Assembly (NCBI RefSeq): GCF_003206135.1
Contig: NZ_PZJT01000018.1
Coordinates: 27,375 to 91,374, forward strand
Reading direction: 5' to 3'
DNA: 64,000 bases
Source: Salinicola salarius
Lineage (GTDB): Bacteria; Pseudomonadota; Gammaproteobacteria; Pseudomonadales; Halomonadaceae
Part shown: positions 26,868 through 36,508 of the stretch, piece after piece
How positions within the stretch are numbered: the stretch's first letter is position 1
Layout: each line of letters begins with the position of its first letter
Program-made: the position numbers and the translations under genes
The notes under the pieces: generated by a model
Database searches by the model: none
Told to the model about the DNA's origin: nothing
The model's input: the letters and a program-made list of their open reading frames with translations, nothing else

Positions 26868-28454
26868 ATGAAGAAGACGCTGCTTGCGGCTGGCATCGCC
26901 GCCATGATGCTGGGCGCGACCCCGGTCATGGCCAAGACGCTGGTCTACTGCTCCGAAGGCTCTCCGGAAGGCTTCGATCCCTCGCTCTACACTGCGGGGA
27001 CCACCTTCGACGCGTCGAGCAAGACGGTCTACAACCGTCTGGTCCAGTTCAAGCCGGGTACCACCGAAGTCGAACCGGCCATCGCCAAGAGCTGGGAAAT
27101 CTCCGACGACGGCCTGGAAGTGACCTTCCATCTGCGCGATGACGTCAAGTTCCAGACCACCGACTTCTTCACGCCGAGTCGAAAACTCAACGCCGACGAC
27201 GTCATCTGGACGTTCGAGCGTCAGATGGACGAGAACAACCCGTATTACAAGCTCGCCAACGGCAGCTTCGAGTACTTCAATTCGATGTCGATGGGCGAGT
27301 TGATCAAGTCGATCGAGAAGGTCGACGATCATACCGTGAAGTTCGTGCTCACCAAGCCCAACGCGCCATTCGTCGCCAATCTGGCAATGGACTTCGCTTC
27401 GATTCACTCCAAGGAGTACGAGCAGCAGTTGCTCGACGAGGGCAAGCCGGAGCTGGCCAACCAGCAGCCGATCGGCACCGGTCCGTTCCAGTTCGTCAAC
27501 TACCGTGAAGATGCGGCCATTCGCTATCAGGCCAACCCGGATTACTTCCGCGGCAAGCAGCCGATCGACAACCTGGTCTTCGCGATCACTTCCGATGCCC
27601 AGGTTCGCTACCAGAAGCTGATGGCGGGCGAGTGTCATGTGATGCCGTTCCCGAATCCGTCCGATGTCGAAGAGATGAAGCAGAACGACGACATCAACGT
27701 ACTTCAGGAAGCGGGTCTGAACGTGGCCTACTTGGCCTACAACACCCAGCAGGCGCCATTCGACAAGCCGGAAGTGCGCAAGGCACTCAACATGGCGATC
27801 AACAAGCAGGCGATCATCGACGCGGTGTTCCAGGGCGCTGGCGAAGTCGCCAAGAACCCGATCCCGCCGACCATGTGGGGCTACAACGACGACATCCAGG
27901 ATGATCAGTACGATCCCGAGAAAGCCAAGCAGATGCTGGCCGATGCGGGCGTCGAGAACCTGAAGATGAACATCTGGGCGATGCCGGTTCAGCGTCCGTA
28001 CATGCCGAATGCGCGGCGTACCGCCGAGCTGATGCAGTCGGATCTGGCCAAGGTCGGTGTCGATGCGGAGATCGTCACCTACGAATGGGGCGAGTATCTG
28101 AAGCGTTCTTCGGATACCAAGCGCGAGGGCGCGGTCATTCTGGGCTGGACCGGCGACAACGGCGATCCGGACAACTTCATGGGCGTGCTGCTCGGCTGTG
28201 ATGGTGTCGGCGGTGCCAACCGTTCGCAGTGGTGCCACCAGCCGTTCGACGAGCTGATCCAGAAAGCGCGCACGCTGAGCGATCAGGGCGAGCGTGCCAA
28301 GCTCTACGAGCAGGCGCAGGAGATCTTCAAGGAGCAGGCACCGTGGGACACCCTGGCCCACTCCACGGTCTTCATGCCGATCCGCAAGGAAGTGACCGGC
28401 TACAAGATCGATCCGCTCGGCGGCCACAGCTTCGAAGGCGTCGACATCAAGTGA
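26868..28454 (+). CDS. dppA: Dipeptide ABC transporter, periplasmic binding protein
   Basis: A 528-residue SBP family 5 protein with a Sec signal peptide (MKKTLLAAGIAAMMLGATPV, cleavage after VMA). The mature start KTLVYCSEGSPEGFDPSLYT, the FERQMDENNPYYKLANGSFE block and WTGDNGDPDNFMGVLLGC are very like DppA of gammaproteobacteria, so dipeptides (and perhaps 5-aminolevulinate or haem, as in E. coli) are the likely ligands. The start is the ATG at 26868, seven bases after AGGAG. It heads dppABCDF; a hairpin in the gap to dppB probably lets dppA be made in excess over the membrane parts. Confidence 0.95.
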   Translation: MKKTLLAAGIAAMMLGATPVMAKTLVYCSEGSPEGFDPSLYTAGTTFDASSKTVYNRLVQFKPGTTEVEPAIAKSWEISDDGLEVTFHLRDDVKFQTTDFFTPSRKLNADDVIWTFERQMDENNPYYKLANGSFEYFNSMSMGELIKSIEKVDDHTVKFVLTKPNAPFVANLAMDFASIHSKEYEQQLLDEGKPELANQQPIGTGPFQFVNYREDAAIRYQANPDYFRGKQPIDNLVFAITSDAQVRYQKLMAGECHVMPFPNPSDVEEMKQNDDINVLQEAGLNVAYLAYNTQQAPFDKPEVRKALNMAINKQAIIDAVFQGAGEVAKNPIPPTMWGYNDDIQDDQYDPEKAKQMLADAGVENLKMNIWAMPVQRPYMPNARRTAELMQSDLAKVGVDAEIVTYEWGEYLKRSSDTKREGAVILGWTGDNGDPDNFMGVLLGCDGVGGANRSQWCHQPFDELIQKARTLSDQGERAKLYEQAQEIFKEQAPWDTLAHSTVFMPIRKEVTGYKIDPLGGHSFEGVDIK

Positions 28455-28472
28455 TTCTCTCCTAGCGAGGAC

Positions 28473-28498
28473 ACGGGGCGGCTCTGAAGCCGCCCCGT
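28473..28498 (+). terminator. Intercistronic hairpin between dppA and dppB
   Basis: ACGGGGCGGCT CTGA AGCCGCCCCGT is a perfect 11-bp stem with a 4-base loop, 19 bases after dppA. The run behind it is CTCTTATC, not a U tract, so it is more likely an RNA stabiliser or partial terminator that raises dppA over dppBCDF. Its left arm shares ACGGGGCGG with the hairpin between kdgD and gudD. Confidence 0.7.
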
Positions 28499-28529
28499 CT
28501 CTTATCGCGCGACTAGCTAGTACTCCAAA

Positions 28530-29534
28530 ATGTTCAAATTCTTTCTGATCAAGCTGGCGCAGCTGGTCCCGACGTTCATTGGCGTCACCATCGTTGCGTT
28601 CGCTTTCATTCGCCTGTTGCCGGGCGACCCGATTCTGCTGATGGCGGGCGAGCGCGGCATTTCTGCCGAGCGCTATGCCGAGCTCAAGGCGCAAATGGGC
28701 TTCGACCGCTCCTTGGTGACCCAATATTTCGATTTCCTGAAGGGATTGCTGCACGGCGATCTCGGTAATTCCCTGGTGACCCACTCGCCGGTGATGGATG
28801 AGTTCATGAGCCGCTTTCCGGCCACGCTGGAACTCTCGCTGTTCGCCTTGGCGTTCGCTGTCATCATTGGCTTGCCGGCCGGCGTGCTGGCGGCGGTCAA
28901 GCGTGGCAAGACGCTCGACCATACCGTCATGGGTGTCAGTCTGACGGGCTACTCGATGCCGATCTTCTGGTGGGGCCTGCTGCTGATCATGCTGTTCTCC
29001 AGCACGTTGGGCTGGACGCCGGTTTCCGGACGCATCTCGTTTCTGTATTTCATCGACTCCGTCACCGGCTTCATGACCATCGATAGCCTGATCGCCGGCG
29101 ACTGGGGCGCGTTTCTCTCCGCGCTGCATCACCTGGTCCTGCCTGCGATCGTGCTGGGCACGATTCCGCTGGCGGTCATCGCGCGTCAGACGCGCTCCTC
29201 GATGCTCGAAGTGCTGGGCGAGGACTACGTTCGCACCGCGCGCGCCAAGGGGCTGTCGAACTTCCGCGTGATCATGGTGCATACGCTGCGCAACGCGCTG
29301 ATCTCGGTGGTGACGGTGATCGGCCTTCAGGTCGGCCTGCTGCTGGCGGGGGCGATTCTGACCGAGACGATCTTCTCCTGGCCGGGCATCGGCAAGTGGA
29401 TGATCGATGCGATCTCGCGGCGCGACTATCCTTCGGTGCAGGGTGGTCTGGTGCTGATCGCGTTCATCGTGATGATCGTCAATCTGCTGGTTGATATCGC
29501 CTATGGCGTCATCAATCCACGCATTCGCCATTAA
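28530..29534 (+). CDS. dppB: Dipeptide ABC transporter permease DppB
   Basis: A 334-residue inner-membrane protein with six helices. It begins with the family N-terminus FFLIKLAQLVPTFIGVTIVA and RLLPGDPILLMAG, and has the ABC-permease EAA loop near EDYVRTARAKGLSNFRVI. It pairs with DppC to form the channel. No clear ribosome-binding site precedes the ATG at 28530 (TACTCCAAA), which may keep its output low relative to dppA. Confidence 0.95.
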   Translation: MFKFFLIKLAQLVPTFIGVTIVAFAFIRLLPGDPILLMAGERGISAERYAELKAQMGFDRSLVTQYFDFLKGLLHGDLGNSLVTHSPVMDEFMSRFPATLELSLFALAFAVIIGLPAGVLAAVKRGKTLDHTVMGVSLTGYSMPIFWWGLLLIMLFSSTLGWTPVSGRISFLYFIDSVTGFMTIDSLIAGDWGAFLSALHHLVLPAIVLGTIPLAVIARQTRSSMLEVLGEDYVRTARAKGLSNFRVIMVHTLRNALISVVTVIGLQVGLLLAGAILTETIFSWPGIGKWMIDAISRRDYPSVQGGLVLIAFIVMIVNLLVDIAYGVINPRIRH

Positions 29535-29546
29535 GGGGGCATGACA

Positions 29547-30446
29547 ATGGCTGCAATTTCCACCCCCGCCGCACCCGGGACGTTCCGCTACCAGTTGGCC
29601 TCCTTCTGGAGCGATTTCAGCGCCAGTCGCGGTGCGCTGGTCGGCCTGATCTTCATCGTTCTCATTCTGCTGGTCGCGCTGTTCGCGCCCTGGGTCGCCC
29701 CGCACGACCCGGCGATGCAGGACCGTTCGGCGCTGCTGGTGCCGCCGGTCTGGCATGCCGAAGGAAGCTGGGACTATCTCCTCGGTACGGATGCCGTGGG
29801 TCGCGACATTCTTTCCCGTCTGATCTACGGGGCGCGCTATTCGCTATCGATCAGCGCCATGGTGGTCATCATCTCGATGGGCGCCGGGATCTTCCTCGGC
29901 CTGCTGGCCGGGTACTTCCGCGGCTGGATCGAGACCGTGATCACCCGCGTGATGGACGTGGTGCTGGCATTCCCCAGCCTGCTGCTGGCGCTGGGCCTGG
30001 TCGCCATCCTCAGTCCCGGTCTGACCAGCGCCATGATCGCCATCGCCATGGTGCAGCTGCCCTATTTCGTGCGCCTGACGCGGGCCGCGGTGATCGGCGA
30101 GAAGAATCGCGAGTACGTCATCGCCAGCCGGCTTTCCGGCGCCGGACATCTGCGGCTGATGTTCAACACGCTGCTGCCCAACTGCATGGCGCCGCTGATC
30201 GTGCAGGCGACGCTCTCATTCTCCACTGCGATTCTCGATATCGCGGCGCTGGGTTTTCTCGGCATGGGCGTCCAGCCGCCGACGCCGGAGTGGGGCGCGA
30301 TGCTGGCCAATGCGCGCGAGTTCATGGGCAGCGCCTACTGGGCGGTCACGTTCCCGGGGCTGATCATTCTGCTCACGGTATTGATGATCAATCTGATGGG
30401 TGACGGCTTGCGCGATGCGCTCGATCCCAAAATGAAGCGTTCATGA
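29547..30446 (+). CDS. dppC: Dipeptide ABC transporter permease DppC
   Basis: A 299-residue permease with the N-terminal cytoplasmic segment and first helix ([20 protein letters not shown]) followed by [17 protein letters not shown], typical of DppC/OppC, and the [20 protein letters not shown] motif. The EAA loop is [20 protein letters not shown] prefer the ATG at 29547, seven bases behind AGGGGG; the ATG at 29541 is only one base away from it. It lies 12 bases after dppB and 16 before dppD. Confidence 0.95.
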   Translation: MAAISTPAAPGTFRYQLASFWSDFSASRGALVGLIFIVLILLVALFAPWVAPHDPAMQDRSALLVPPVWHAEGSWDYLLGTDAVGRDILSRLIYGARYSLSISAMVVIISMGAGIFLGLLAGYFRGWIETVITRVMDVVLAFPSLLLALGLVAILSPGLTSAMIAIAMVQLPYFVRLTRAAVIGEKNREYVIASRLSGAGHLRLMFNTLLPNCMAPLIVQATLSFSTAILDIAALGFLGMGVQPPTPEWGAMLANAREFMGSAYWAVTFPGLIILLTVLMINLMGDGLRDALDPKMKRS

Positions 30447-30462
30447 CGCAGGAGGCTCTTTC

Positions 30463-31497
30463 ATGGCATTACTAGATATCGAAGGGCTCAGCGTTCGCTT
30501 CCAGACGAGCAGTGGCCTGTTCGCGGCCGTGGAGGGCGTCAATATCAACGTCGACCGCGGCGAGGTGTGGTCGATCGTGGGCGAGTCCGGTTCGGGCAAG
30601 TCCGTGTCGATGCTCGCCACCATGGGCCTGCTGCCGTGGACGGCACAGGTCACCGCCGACAAGATGGCCTTCGATGGCCAGGATCTGCAGCAGTTGAGCT
30701 CGCGCCAGCGCCGGCGCATCGTCGGCGGCGAGATGTCGATGATCTTTCAGGAGCCGATGAGCAGCCTCAATCCCTGCTTCACCGTCGGCACCCAGATCGA
30801 CGAAATGATCAAGCAGCACCTGGGCGGATCGCGCAAGGAGCGCCACGAGCGGGCGCTGGATCTGCTGGCGCAGGTGGGGATTCCCGACCCGGCGCGTCGG
30901 ATCAAGGCGTATCCGCATCAGCTCTCCGGCGGCATGAGCCAGCGGGTGATGATCGCCATGGCGATCTCCTGCAACCCGCGCCTGCTGATCGCCGACGAGC
31001 CGACCACGGCGCTCGACGTCACCATCCAGGCTCAGATTCTCGAGCTGCTGCTGCGGTTGCAGGAAGACACCGGCATGGCGCTGATCCTGATCACCCATGA
31101 CATGGGCGTGGTCGCGGAGACGGCGAAGCACGTGGTGGTGCAGTACGCCGGCCGCCAGGTCGAGAAGCAGGACGTGAAGTCGCTGTTCGCCAATCCGCGT
31201 CATCCCTACACCGAGGCGCTGCTGTCGGCGCTGCCGGAGCGCGCCGGCGATCAGGATCGCCTGCCGACCATTCCCGGCGTCGTGCCCGGTCAGCATGATC
31301 GCCCGACGGGTTGCCTGTTCAACCCGCGCTGCCGCTATGCCACCGAGCACTGCCGCGAGGTCGAGCCGGTGGCGGCGCCGGACGATCCGGCCCGTACGTT
31401 GTGTCACTATCCACTGGAAGATGGGATCTCGCCGTCGCCGGCTGCGGCGGCGCGAGACAACCCGCAATCCAGCCCGCATAGAGAGGTGCGCCCATGA
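30463..31497 (+). CDS. dppD: Dipeptide ABC transporter ATPase DppD
   Basis: A 344-residue ATPase. Walker A is [10 protein letters not shown] (about residue 41), the signature is [14 protein letters not shown], Walker B is [13 protein letters not shown], and the switch His is in [13 protein letters not shown]. The C-terminal oligopeptide-transporter extension carries the cysteines of GCLFNPRC and HCREVE, which bind an Fe-S cluster in related DppD/DppF. It begins after AGGAGG and overlaps dppF by four bases (ATGA), so the two ATPases are coupled and probably assemble as a heterodimer. Confidence 0.95.
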   Translation: MALLDIEGLSVRFQTSSGLFAAVEGVNINVDRGEVWSIVGESGSGKSVSMLATMGLLPWTAQVTADKMAFDGQDLQQLSSRQRRRIVGGEMSMIFQEPMSSLNPCFTVGTQIDEMIKQHLGGSRKERHERALDLLAQVGIPDPARRIKAYPHQLSGGMSQRVMIAMAISCNPRLLIADEPTTALDVTIQAQILELLLRLQEDTGMALILITHDMGVVAETAKHVVVQYAGRQVEKQDVKSLFANPRHPYTEALLSALPERAGDQDRLPTIPGVVPGQHDRPTGCLFNPRCRYATEHCREVEPVAAPDDPARTLCHYPLEDGISPSPAAAARDNPQSSPHREVRP

Positions 31498-32498
31498 GCC
31501 GCGATGCCGTATTGAGCGCCGTCAATCTGACCCGTCACTATCAGATCAAGGGTGGACCGTTCTCCAAGCCGGCGACGGTGAAAGCGCTCAACGAAGCCAC
31601 TTTCGAACTCTATCCCGGCCAGACGCTGGCCGTGGTCGGCGAGTCCGGCTGCGGCAAGTCGACCCTGGCCCGGGTGCTGACGATGATCGAGCCGCCCACC
31701 AGCGGCAAGCTGACGATCAGCGGGCACGAGGTATCGTTGAAGGAGGGGCAGCGCCCGCCGGCCGCGCTGCGCCGCGAGGTGCAGATCATCTTCCAGAACC
31801 CGTATGGCTCGCTCAACCCGCGCAAGACGGTGGCGACCATGCTGGAGGAGCCGCTCAAGCTCAACCGCAAGGAGATGAGCGCGGCCGAGCGACGCCAGGC
31901 GGCGCTGGACATGATCGCCAAGGTCGGGCTGCGCCCGGAACACGCCGATCGCTATCCGCACATGTTCTCCGGCGGGCAGCGTCAGCGCATCGCCATTGCG
32001 CGCGCCCTGATGCTCAACCCGAAGATTCTGGTGCTGGACGAGCCGGTCTCGGCGCTGGATCTGTCGATCCAGGCGCAGGTGCTCAACCTGCTGGCGGATC
32101 TGCAGGACGAGTTCGGGCTGGCCTACGTGTTCATCTCGCACGATCTGTCGGTGGTGCGCCGCATCGCCGACGACGTGATCGTGATGTACTTCGGCCAGCC
32201 GGTGGAAACCGGGCCGGCGGAGGAGGTCTTCACCACGCCGCGCCACCCCTACACCCAGGCGCTGTTTTCGGCCACGCCGGTGGCGGACCCCAACCGCCGA
32301 CGCGAGCGCGTCCATCTCAAGGGCGAGCCGCCTTCGCCGCTGGCGCCGCCGCCGGGTTGCCCGTTCGCCCCGCGCTGCCATCTGGCGACCGAGGCCTGCA
32401 CCCAGGCCGATCCGCCGCTGGATAGCGTCAACGACCGGGTCAAGGTTGCCTGCATCCATGTCGACCAGGCGGTCGCCAAGTACGCCCGGGCGGGTTGA
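31494..32498 (+). CDS. dppF: Dipeptide ABC transporter ATPase DppF
   Basis: A 334-residue ATPase, partner of DppD. Walker [16 protein letters not shown] loop [14 protein letters not shown], signature [15 protein letters not shown], Walker [15 protein letters not shown] and switch FISHDLSVV are intact. The C-terminal [15 protein letters not shown] motif supplies cysteines as in DppD. It is the last dpp gene. A 10-bp hairpin follows at 32521-32554. Confidence 0.95.
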   Translation: MSRDAVLSAVNLTRHYQIKGGPFSKPATVKALNEATFELYPGQTLAVVGESGCGKSTLARVLTMIEPPTSGKLTISGHEVSLKEGQRPPAALRREVQIIFQNPYGSLNPRKTVATMLEEPLKLNRKEMSAAERRQAALDMIAKVGLRPEHADRYPHMFSGGQRQRIAIARALMLNPKILVLDEPVSALDLSIQAQVLNLLADLQDEFGLAYVFISHDLSVVRRIADDVIVMYFGQPVETGPAEEVFTTPRHPYTQALFSATPVADPNRRRERVHLKGEPPSPLAPPPGCPFAPRCHLATEACTQADPPLDSVNDRVKVACIHVDQAVAKYARAG

Positions 32499-32520
32499 AC
32501 CGAAAGCCTCCCGCCCAATG

Positions 32521-32554
32521 CGAGCGCCGATTGCTGCAAGACAGTCGGCGCTCG
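32521..32554 (+). terminator. Hairpin after dppF, weak terminator candidate
   Basis: CGAGCGCCGA and TCGGCGCTCG form a perfect 10-bp stem around a 14-base loop. No T run follows (GTCCTCATCC), so termination is uncertain. The remaining gap to uspA (to 32696) has no other recognisable element. Confidence 0.5.
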
Positions 32555-32710
32555 GTCCTCATCCTGCCACTCTCGATGTCGCCTCCTGGCGTGCATTGTC
32601 TACGCTGTAGTCAGGTTCGCTATCCGGTATCGCAACGAGCCGGGTAGTCGAATCGCGTCGTTTACACCCAGGCAGTCACGCCAAGTCAGTCACACCAGGA
32701 GGTGGCGATC

Positions 32711-33157
32711 ATGACTCAGCAGATACTGGTACCCATCGATGGTTCGGTCAGCGCACGCCAGGCGCTGGCGCATGCGTGTCTCGTCCAGCGTGCGACACAG
32801 GCCAGAATCCACCTGTTGCACGTGCCTGAGGTACCGGTTGCCAAGGATGCGCTCGGCGCGAAGGTGGGAGCCGCGCCAGCCGACTACACGCCCGAGAAGG
32901 GGCGGCTGCTAGGGGAGCGCCTGCTCGAGGAAGCCTGGCAGGCGATGTGTGGCGATTCGGACGAGGTGACCTATCACGTCGTGGAAGGGCAGCCGGTCGA
33001 GACCATTGTGCGGCAGGCGACCGAACTCGGGGTCGACATGATCATCATGGGCAGCCGTGGCCTGAGCAATCTGAAAAGCCTGGCTGTCGGCAGCGTGTCG
33101 CACAAGGTAGCGCATCTTGCTCCTTGTGCGGTGCTGACGCTGCACGTACCCGGCTAG
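32711..33157 (+). CDS. Universal stress protein, UspA family
   Basis: A 148-residue single-domain Usp. It opens with ILVPIDGSVSARQALAHACL and ends with MGSRGLSNLKSLAVGSVSHK, the G-x2-G-x9-G(S) nucleotide loop of the ATP-binding class. The start is the ATG at 32711, eight bases behind AGGAGG (32697-32702); an in-frame GTG inside that site is not used. It is monocistronic and converges with the GntR gene. Confidence 0.92.
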   Translation: MTQQILVPIDGSVSARQALAHACLVQRATQARIHLLHVPEVPVAKDALGAKVGAAPADYTPEKGRLLGERLLEEAWQAMCGDSDEVTYHVVEGQPVETIVRQATELGVDMIIMGSRGLSNLKSLAVGSVSHKVAHLAPCAVLTLHVPG

Positions 33158-33191
33158 ATGCCGAATGGGCGGTTTTCCGCGAGGCCATCGG

Positions 33192-33929
33192 TCAGGAGAT
33201 GTCGACCTGATAACGGAAGGTGTTCGCGGCGCCGCGTGAACGCCGATATTCCAGCGGCGTGCGGTCGTAGCCGAACGCCAGTCGTTCGATCATGACGACC
33301 GGCTGGCCGGTGCCGATACCGAGAACCCCGGCGAGTGTCGCTTCGGCCGTCTCGACGGTCAGGGTTTCCCGTGCCGAACCGATCAGTTGCCCGCACTGGG
33401 TCTCGTAGAACGGATAGAGCAGATTACCGAAATCGTCGGGATCGATCTGCATCAGGGCTTCGAATCGGCTGGCCGGCAGCCAGATTTCTTCGTGATAGAC
33501 CGTCGTCCCGTCGAGTTCACGCACTCTCTCCAGTCGAATCACGTTCTCCGACGAAGCCAGTGCCAGCGCATCCGCCACGTAGGACGGCGGTGATGTGAGT
33601 TCCCGGGCCAGGATTCGGCCATTGGGAATTCGGCGCTCGCCCCTGGCATCCACCTGGCGGAAGAAACGGAACAGCGAACTCTCGAAGTTGGGGCGCAGGA
33701 CAAAGGTGCCGCGCCCCTGGCTGCGCTTCATCAGCCCATCCTGGACCAGTGTGTCCACGGCCTTTCTCAGCGTGCCGACGGCGACACCGTAGTGCTTGGT
33801 CAGCTCGGCTTCGGTCGGGATCGCGCCGCCCGGCGCCCATTCGCCGGCGGCGATCTTGGCCAGCATGTCGTCGCGCAGGCGCTGGTAGAGCGGCAGGCGT
33901 TCGTCGGTCATGGAGCCTGTTCCCTTCAT
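33192..33929 (-). CDS. GntR-family regulator, HutC/UTRA type
   Basis: A 245-residue regulator with an N-terminal winged helix (LPLYQRLRDDMLAKIAAGEW, then IPTEAELTKHYGVAVGTLRK and VDTLVQDGLMKRSQGRGTFV) and a C-terminal UTRA ligand domain (IRLERVRELDGTTVYHEEIW, AYGYDRTPLEYRRSR-like FGYDRTPLEYRRSRG). I start at the ATG at 33929, seven bases after GGAGGG. It is divergent from the amidohydrolase/MatC set and probably its repressor. Dyads in the gap (33956-33974 and 34035-34054) are candidate operators. The effector is unknown; UTRA domains often bind small acids, amines or sugar phosphates. Confidence 0.88.
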   Translation of the reverse strand: MKGTGSMTDERLPLYQRLRDDMLAKIAAGEWAPGGAIPTEAELTKHYGVAVGTLRKAVDTLVQDGLMKRSQGRGTFVLRPNFESSLFRFFRQVDARGERRIPNGRILARELTSPPSYVADALALASSENVIRLERVRELDGTTVYHEEIWLPASRFEALMQIDPDDFGNLLYPFYETQCGQLIGSARETLTVETAEATLAGVLGIGTGQPVVMIERLAFGYDRTPLEYRRSRGAANTFRYQVDIS

Positions 33930-33955
33930 GAATGTTCCCTCCACGATGTTCCAGA

Positions 33956-33974
33956 CAAATGTATCACCTTTGTT
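33956..33974. promoter_or_regulatory. Dyad next to gntR start
   Basis: ACAAA-N9-TTTGT lies 27 bases upstream of the GntR start, within an AT-rich stretch. It is a possible autoregulatory site; the assignment is weak. Confidence 0.3.
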
Positions 33975-34034
33975 TTCATCTTTAGTCGTAACCCGGAAGA
34001 ATGCGTCCGATGCGGTGTATGCTTGCGCTCGTCG

Positions 34035-34054
34035 CTATTCAACTATATGAATAG
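34035..34054. promoter_or_regulatory. 20-bp dyad in the gntR/amidohydrolase gap
   Basis: CTATTCA ACTATA TGAATAG is a perfect 7-bp dyad with a 6-bp AT-rich spacer, 67 bases before the amidohydrolase start. It has the form of a HutC-type GntR operator and is the best candidate for the divergent regulator's site. Confidence 0.5.
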
Positions 34055-34120
34055 ATCTTTTGTTGGGGTCGAACGTTACGTTCGCCGTCACGTGTTCATG
34101 TCATTCACCAAGGGCCACTC

Positions 34121-34954
34121 ATGACGCAACTCGCTTCCGGCGCGCTGACCGGCGTCGATACGCATGCGCATATCTTTCACCAGGGGCTGGAGCTGGCCGG
34201 CAATCGCCGCTACAGCCCGGATTATGACGCGACCGTCGAGCAGTATCTGGCGCATCTCGATCATTGCGGCCTTTCTCATGGCGTGCTGGTGCAGCCGAGC
34301 TTTCTGGGTACCGACAACCGACATCTGGTCGATGCCCTGCGTCGTTTTCCGCAGCGTCTGCGTGGCACGGCAGTGGTGGCGCGTGACGTGACCGAGGAGA
34401 CGCTGGACGAACTGGCCGAGGCGGGTGTGGTCGGCATTCGGCTCAACCTGATCGGGCAGCCGCTGGAAGACTATCGTAGCGCGTCCTGGCGGACGTTGTT
34501 CGCCAAGGTGGCACGGCGCGGCTGGTCGGTGGAAATTCAGCGGGGCATGGAGGATCTGGGCGAGATCCTGCCGCAGATTCTGCAATCCGGCGTGGCGGTG
34601 GTGATCGACCACTTCGGCTTGCCCGACGGCGAAATCGACCCGGCCAATTCGGATCACCGGGCGTTGCTGTCGCTGCTGTCGAGCGAGGCGGTCTGGGTCA
34701 AGTTGTCGGCGACCTATCGCAGCCGCTCGACGCTGGTTCAGGCACGGCGCTCGATCGATCGTCTGCGCGAAGCCTATGGCCATGACGATCGGTTGGTGTG
34801 GGGAAGCGACTGGCCGCACACGCGGTTCGAAGCCCAGACCGACTACGACGCCCAGTTTTCGCTGATGGAGACGCTGCTGCCGGACGCCGCCGAACGCCGG
34901 AAGGTGCTGATCGATAACCCGGCCAGGCTGTTCGGGATCGACCGGGCTGCCTGA
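34121..34954 (+). CDS. Amidohydrolase-superfamily lactonase-like protein (COG3618 type)
   Basis: A 277-residue TIM-barrel hydrolase. The N-terminal metal motif is GVDTHAHIFHQG; later landmarks are VGIRLNLIG, VVIDHFGLPDGEI, VWVKLSATYRSRS and LVWGSDWPHTRFE with the conserved Asp, and it ends DAAERRKVLIDNPARLFG. This pattern is that of the COG3618 group, which includes galactarolactone isomerase and 2-pyrone-4,6-dicarboxylate lactonase, so a lactone of a sugar or aromatic acid is a likely substrate. A MatC-type transporter follows 90 bases downstream, and an amidase faces it further on. Confidence 0.82.
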   Translation: MTQLASGALTGVDTHAHIFHQGLELAGNRRYSPDYDATVEQYLAHLDHCGLSHGVLVQPSFLGTDNRHLVDALRRFPQRLRGTAVVARDVTEETLDELAEAGVVGIRLNLIGQPLEDYRSASWRTLFAKVARRGWSVEIQRGMEDLGEILPQILQSGVAVVIDHFGLPDGEIDPANSDHRALLSLLSSEAVWVKLSATYRSRSTLVQARRSIDRLREAYGHDDRLVWGSDWPHTRFEAQTDYDAQFSLMETLLPDAAERRKVLIDNPARLFGIDRAA

Positions 34955-35044
34955 AGGCCAGTCGGCCAGGTTTCGTCGAGTAAGGGATCCTCGAAAGGGA
35001 TCGATTGAAAACCCATAAAGACAAGCGCTACGGGGAACAACGTC

Positions 35045-36346
35045 ATGATGAGTCTTCTGGTGGTGGGAGCGATAGTCGTTTCCATCGTTCTGGGATATCG
35101 CACCAGGATCAATATCGGTCTGTTCGCGATTGCCTTCGCCTATCTGATCGGCTGCTTCGGGTTGGGCCTGAGCCCCAAGGAAGTGGTCGCCATGTGGCCG
35201 CTGAAGATCTTCTTCATCATTTTTTCGGTGTGCCTGTTCTACAGCTTCGCGATCGTCAACGGCACGCTGGAGAAGCTGGCCGAGCATCTGATGTATCGCT
35301 GTCGGCACTTTCCGCACCTGCTGCCCTTTGCCATCTTCCTGGCGGCGGTGGTGATCTCCGCCCTGGGGGCCGGCTATTACACCGTGCTGGCGTTCATGGC
35401 GCCGATCACGCTGCTACTGTGTGAGCGCACCCGGCTCAACCTGATCGTCGGCGCCATGGCGGTCAACTACGGCGCATTGGCGGGTGCCAACTTCGTCTCC
35501 AGCCAGAGCGGCATCATCTTCCGCACGCTGATGACCAATGCCGGCATTTCCGACGACCAGGCGTTCATCAACAGCTTCGGCATCTTTGCCAGCACCATGA
35601 TCGTGCCGATCGTCGTTCTCGCTGGCCTGATCCTGTTCAGCCGCAAGCGGGGCGCGGCGATGGTATCGCTGGCGCACATCGAGCGCCCCGGCCCGCTCGA
35701 TCGCGACCAGCGCGCCACCCTGATCCTGACCCTGCTGATGATGGCTACCGTGCTGTTGCCGCCGATCGCCAGCCTGATGCTGCCCGACAATGGCGTCGTC
35801 GCACTCATCGATTCTAAGGTGGATATCGGCCTGATCGCCAGCGTGTTCTCGGTCATCGCGCTGCTGATGAAGCTGGGCGACGAGCGCAAGGCGATCGCTT
35901 CGCTGCCGTGGGGCACGATCATCATGATCTGCGGTGTCGGCATGCTGATCTCGGTGGCGATCGAGGCCGGCACCATCGATCTGCTCGGCTCCTGGATCGG
36001 CTCCAACATTCCGCCAGTCCTGATCCCCGTGGCGTTCGGCATCGCTGCCGCGTTCATGTCGCTGTTCGCGAGCACGCTGGGGGTGGTCACGCCGGCACTG
36101 TTCCCGCTGGTGCCGTCGCTGGCCGGTACGCTCTCGATCGATCCGATGATCATCTTCATCGCTATCGTCGTCGGCGCGCAGGCCACCTCGATCTCGCCGT
36201 TCTCTTCCGGGGGCAGCCTGATCCTCGGCTCCTGCCCGACGGACGAAGCGCGCTCGGGCCTGCTGCCCAAGCTGCTGTTCCGTGCCGCACCGCTCGGCTT
36301 CATCGCCGCGCTGGTATTCAACCTGCTGTTGGCATTCGTGTTCTAG
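35045..36346 (+). CDS. Dicarboxylate carrier, MatC/SLC13-type permease
   Basis: A 433-residue protein with about twelve membrane segments. The N-terminal domain (LGYRTRINIGLFAIAFAYLI, LFYSFAIVNGTLEKLAEHLM, LGAGYYTVLAFMAPI) matches the MatC_N family of malonate/dicarboxylate carriers in the ion-transporter superfamily. The second half (LPWGTIIMICGVGMLISVAI and ATSISPFSSGGSLILGSCP) carries the substrate loop. It would import a small dicarboxylate or hydroxy acid for the adjacent amidohydrolase. GGGGAA lies eight bases before the ATG at 35045, and a strong terminator follows at 36466. Confidence 0.85.
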   Translation: MMSLLVVGAIVVSIVLGYRTRINIGLFAIAFAYLIGCFGLGLSPKEVVAMWPLKIFFIIFSVCLFYSFAIVNGTLEKLAEHLMYRCRHFPHLLPFAIFLAAVVISALGAGYYTVLAFMAPITLLLCERTRLNLIVGAMAVNYGALAGANFVSSQSGIIFRTLMTNAGISDDQAFINSFGIFASTMIVPIVVLAGLILFSRKRGAAMVSLAHIERPGPLDRDQRATLILTLLMMATVLLPPIASLMLPDNGVVALIDSKVDIGLIASVFSVIALLMKLGDERKAIASLPWGTIIMICGVGMLISVAIEAGTIDLLGSWIGSNIPPVLIPVAFGIAAAFMSLFASTLGVVTPALFPLVPSLAGTLSIDPMIIFIAIVVGAQATSISPFSSGGSLILGSCPTDEARSGLLPKLLFRAAPLGFIAALVFNLLLAFVF

Positions 36347-36392
36347 CAAACCGGCGGTGGCTCAGCGGGCCCACCGGGTATCGACGCCGTTT

Positions 36393-36463
36393 GGATGCAT
36401 CGAAGCAGTGGGATGCATCGAAGACGTTAGAATGAAAGGAAAGAAGACGTTCGAATGAAAGGA
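36393..36463. repeat. Two adjacent short direct repeats before a terminator
   Basis: GGATGCATCGAAG occurs at 36393-36405 and 36411-36423 (18-bp period). AAGACGTTAGAATGAAAGGA at 36421-36440 returns with one change at 36444-36463 (23-bp period). They fill the gap between the matC stop and the terminator; slippage origin is likely. Confidence 0.75.
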
Positions 36464-36465
36464 TA

Positions 36466-36496
36466 GAGGCGACGGAATCCCGTCGCCTCTTTTTTT
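36466..36496 (+). terminator. Strong intrinsic terminator after the MatC gene
   Basis: GAGGCGACGG AATC CCGTCGCCTC followed by seven T residues: a 10-bp perfect stem, 4-base loop and U tract. The opposite strand lacks a T run, so it serves the plus-strand genes. Confidence 0.95.
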
Positions 36497-36508
36497 GCCC
36501 GTGACCGG

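Noticed and set aside
26832..29756. Open frame of about 970 codons on the minus strand opposite dppA-dppB
   Set aside because: A codon-bias shadow of two well-identified genes; the translation is low-complexity in charged residues.
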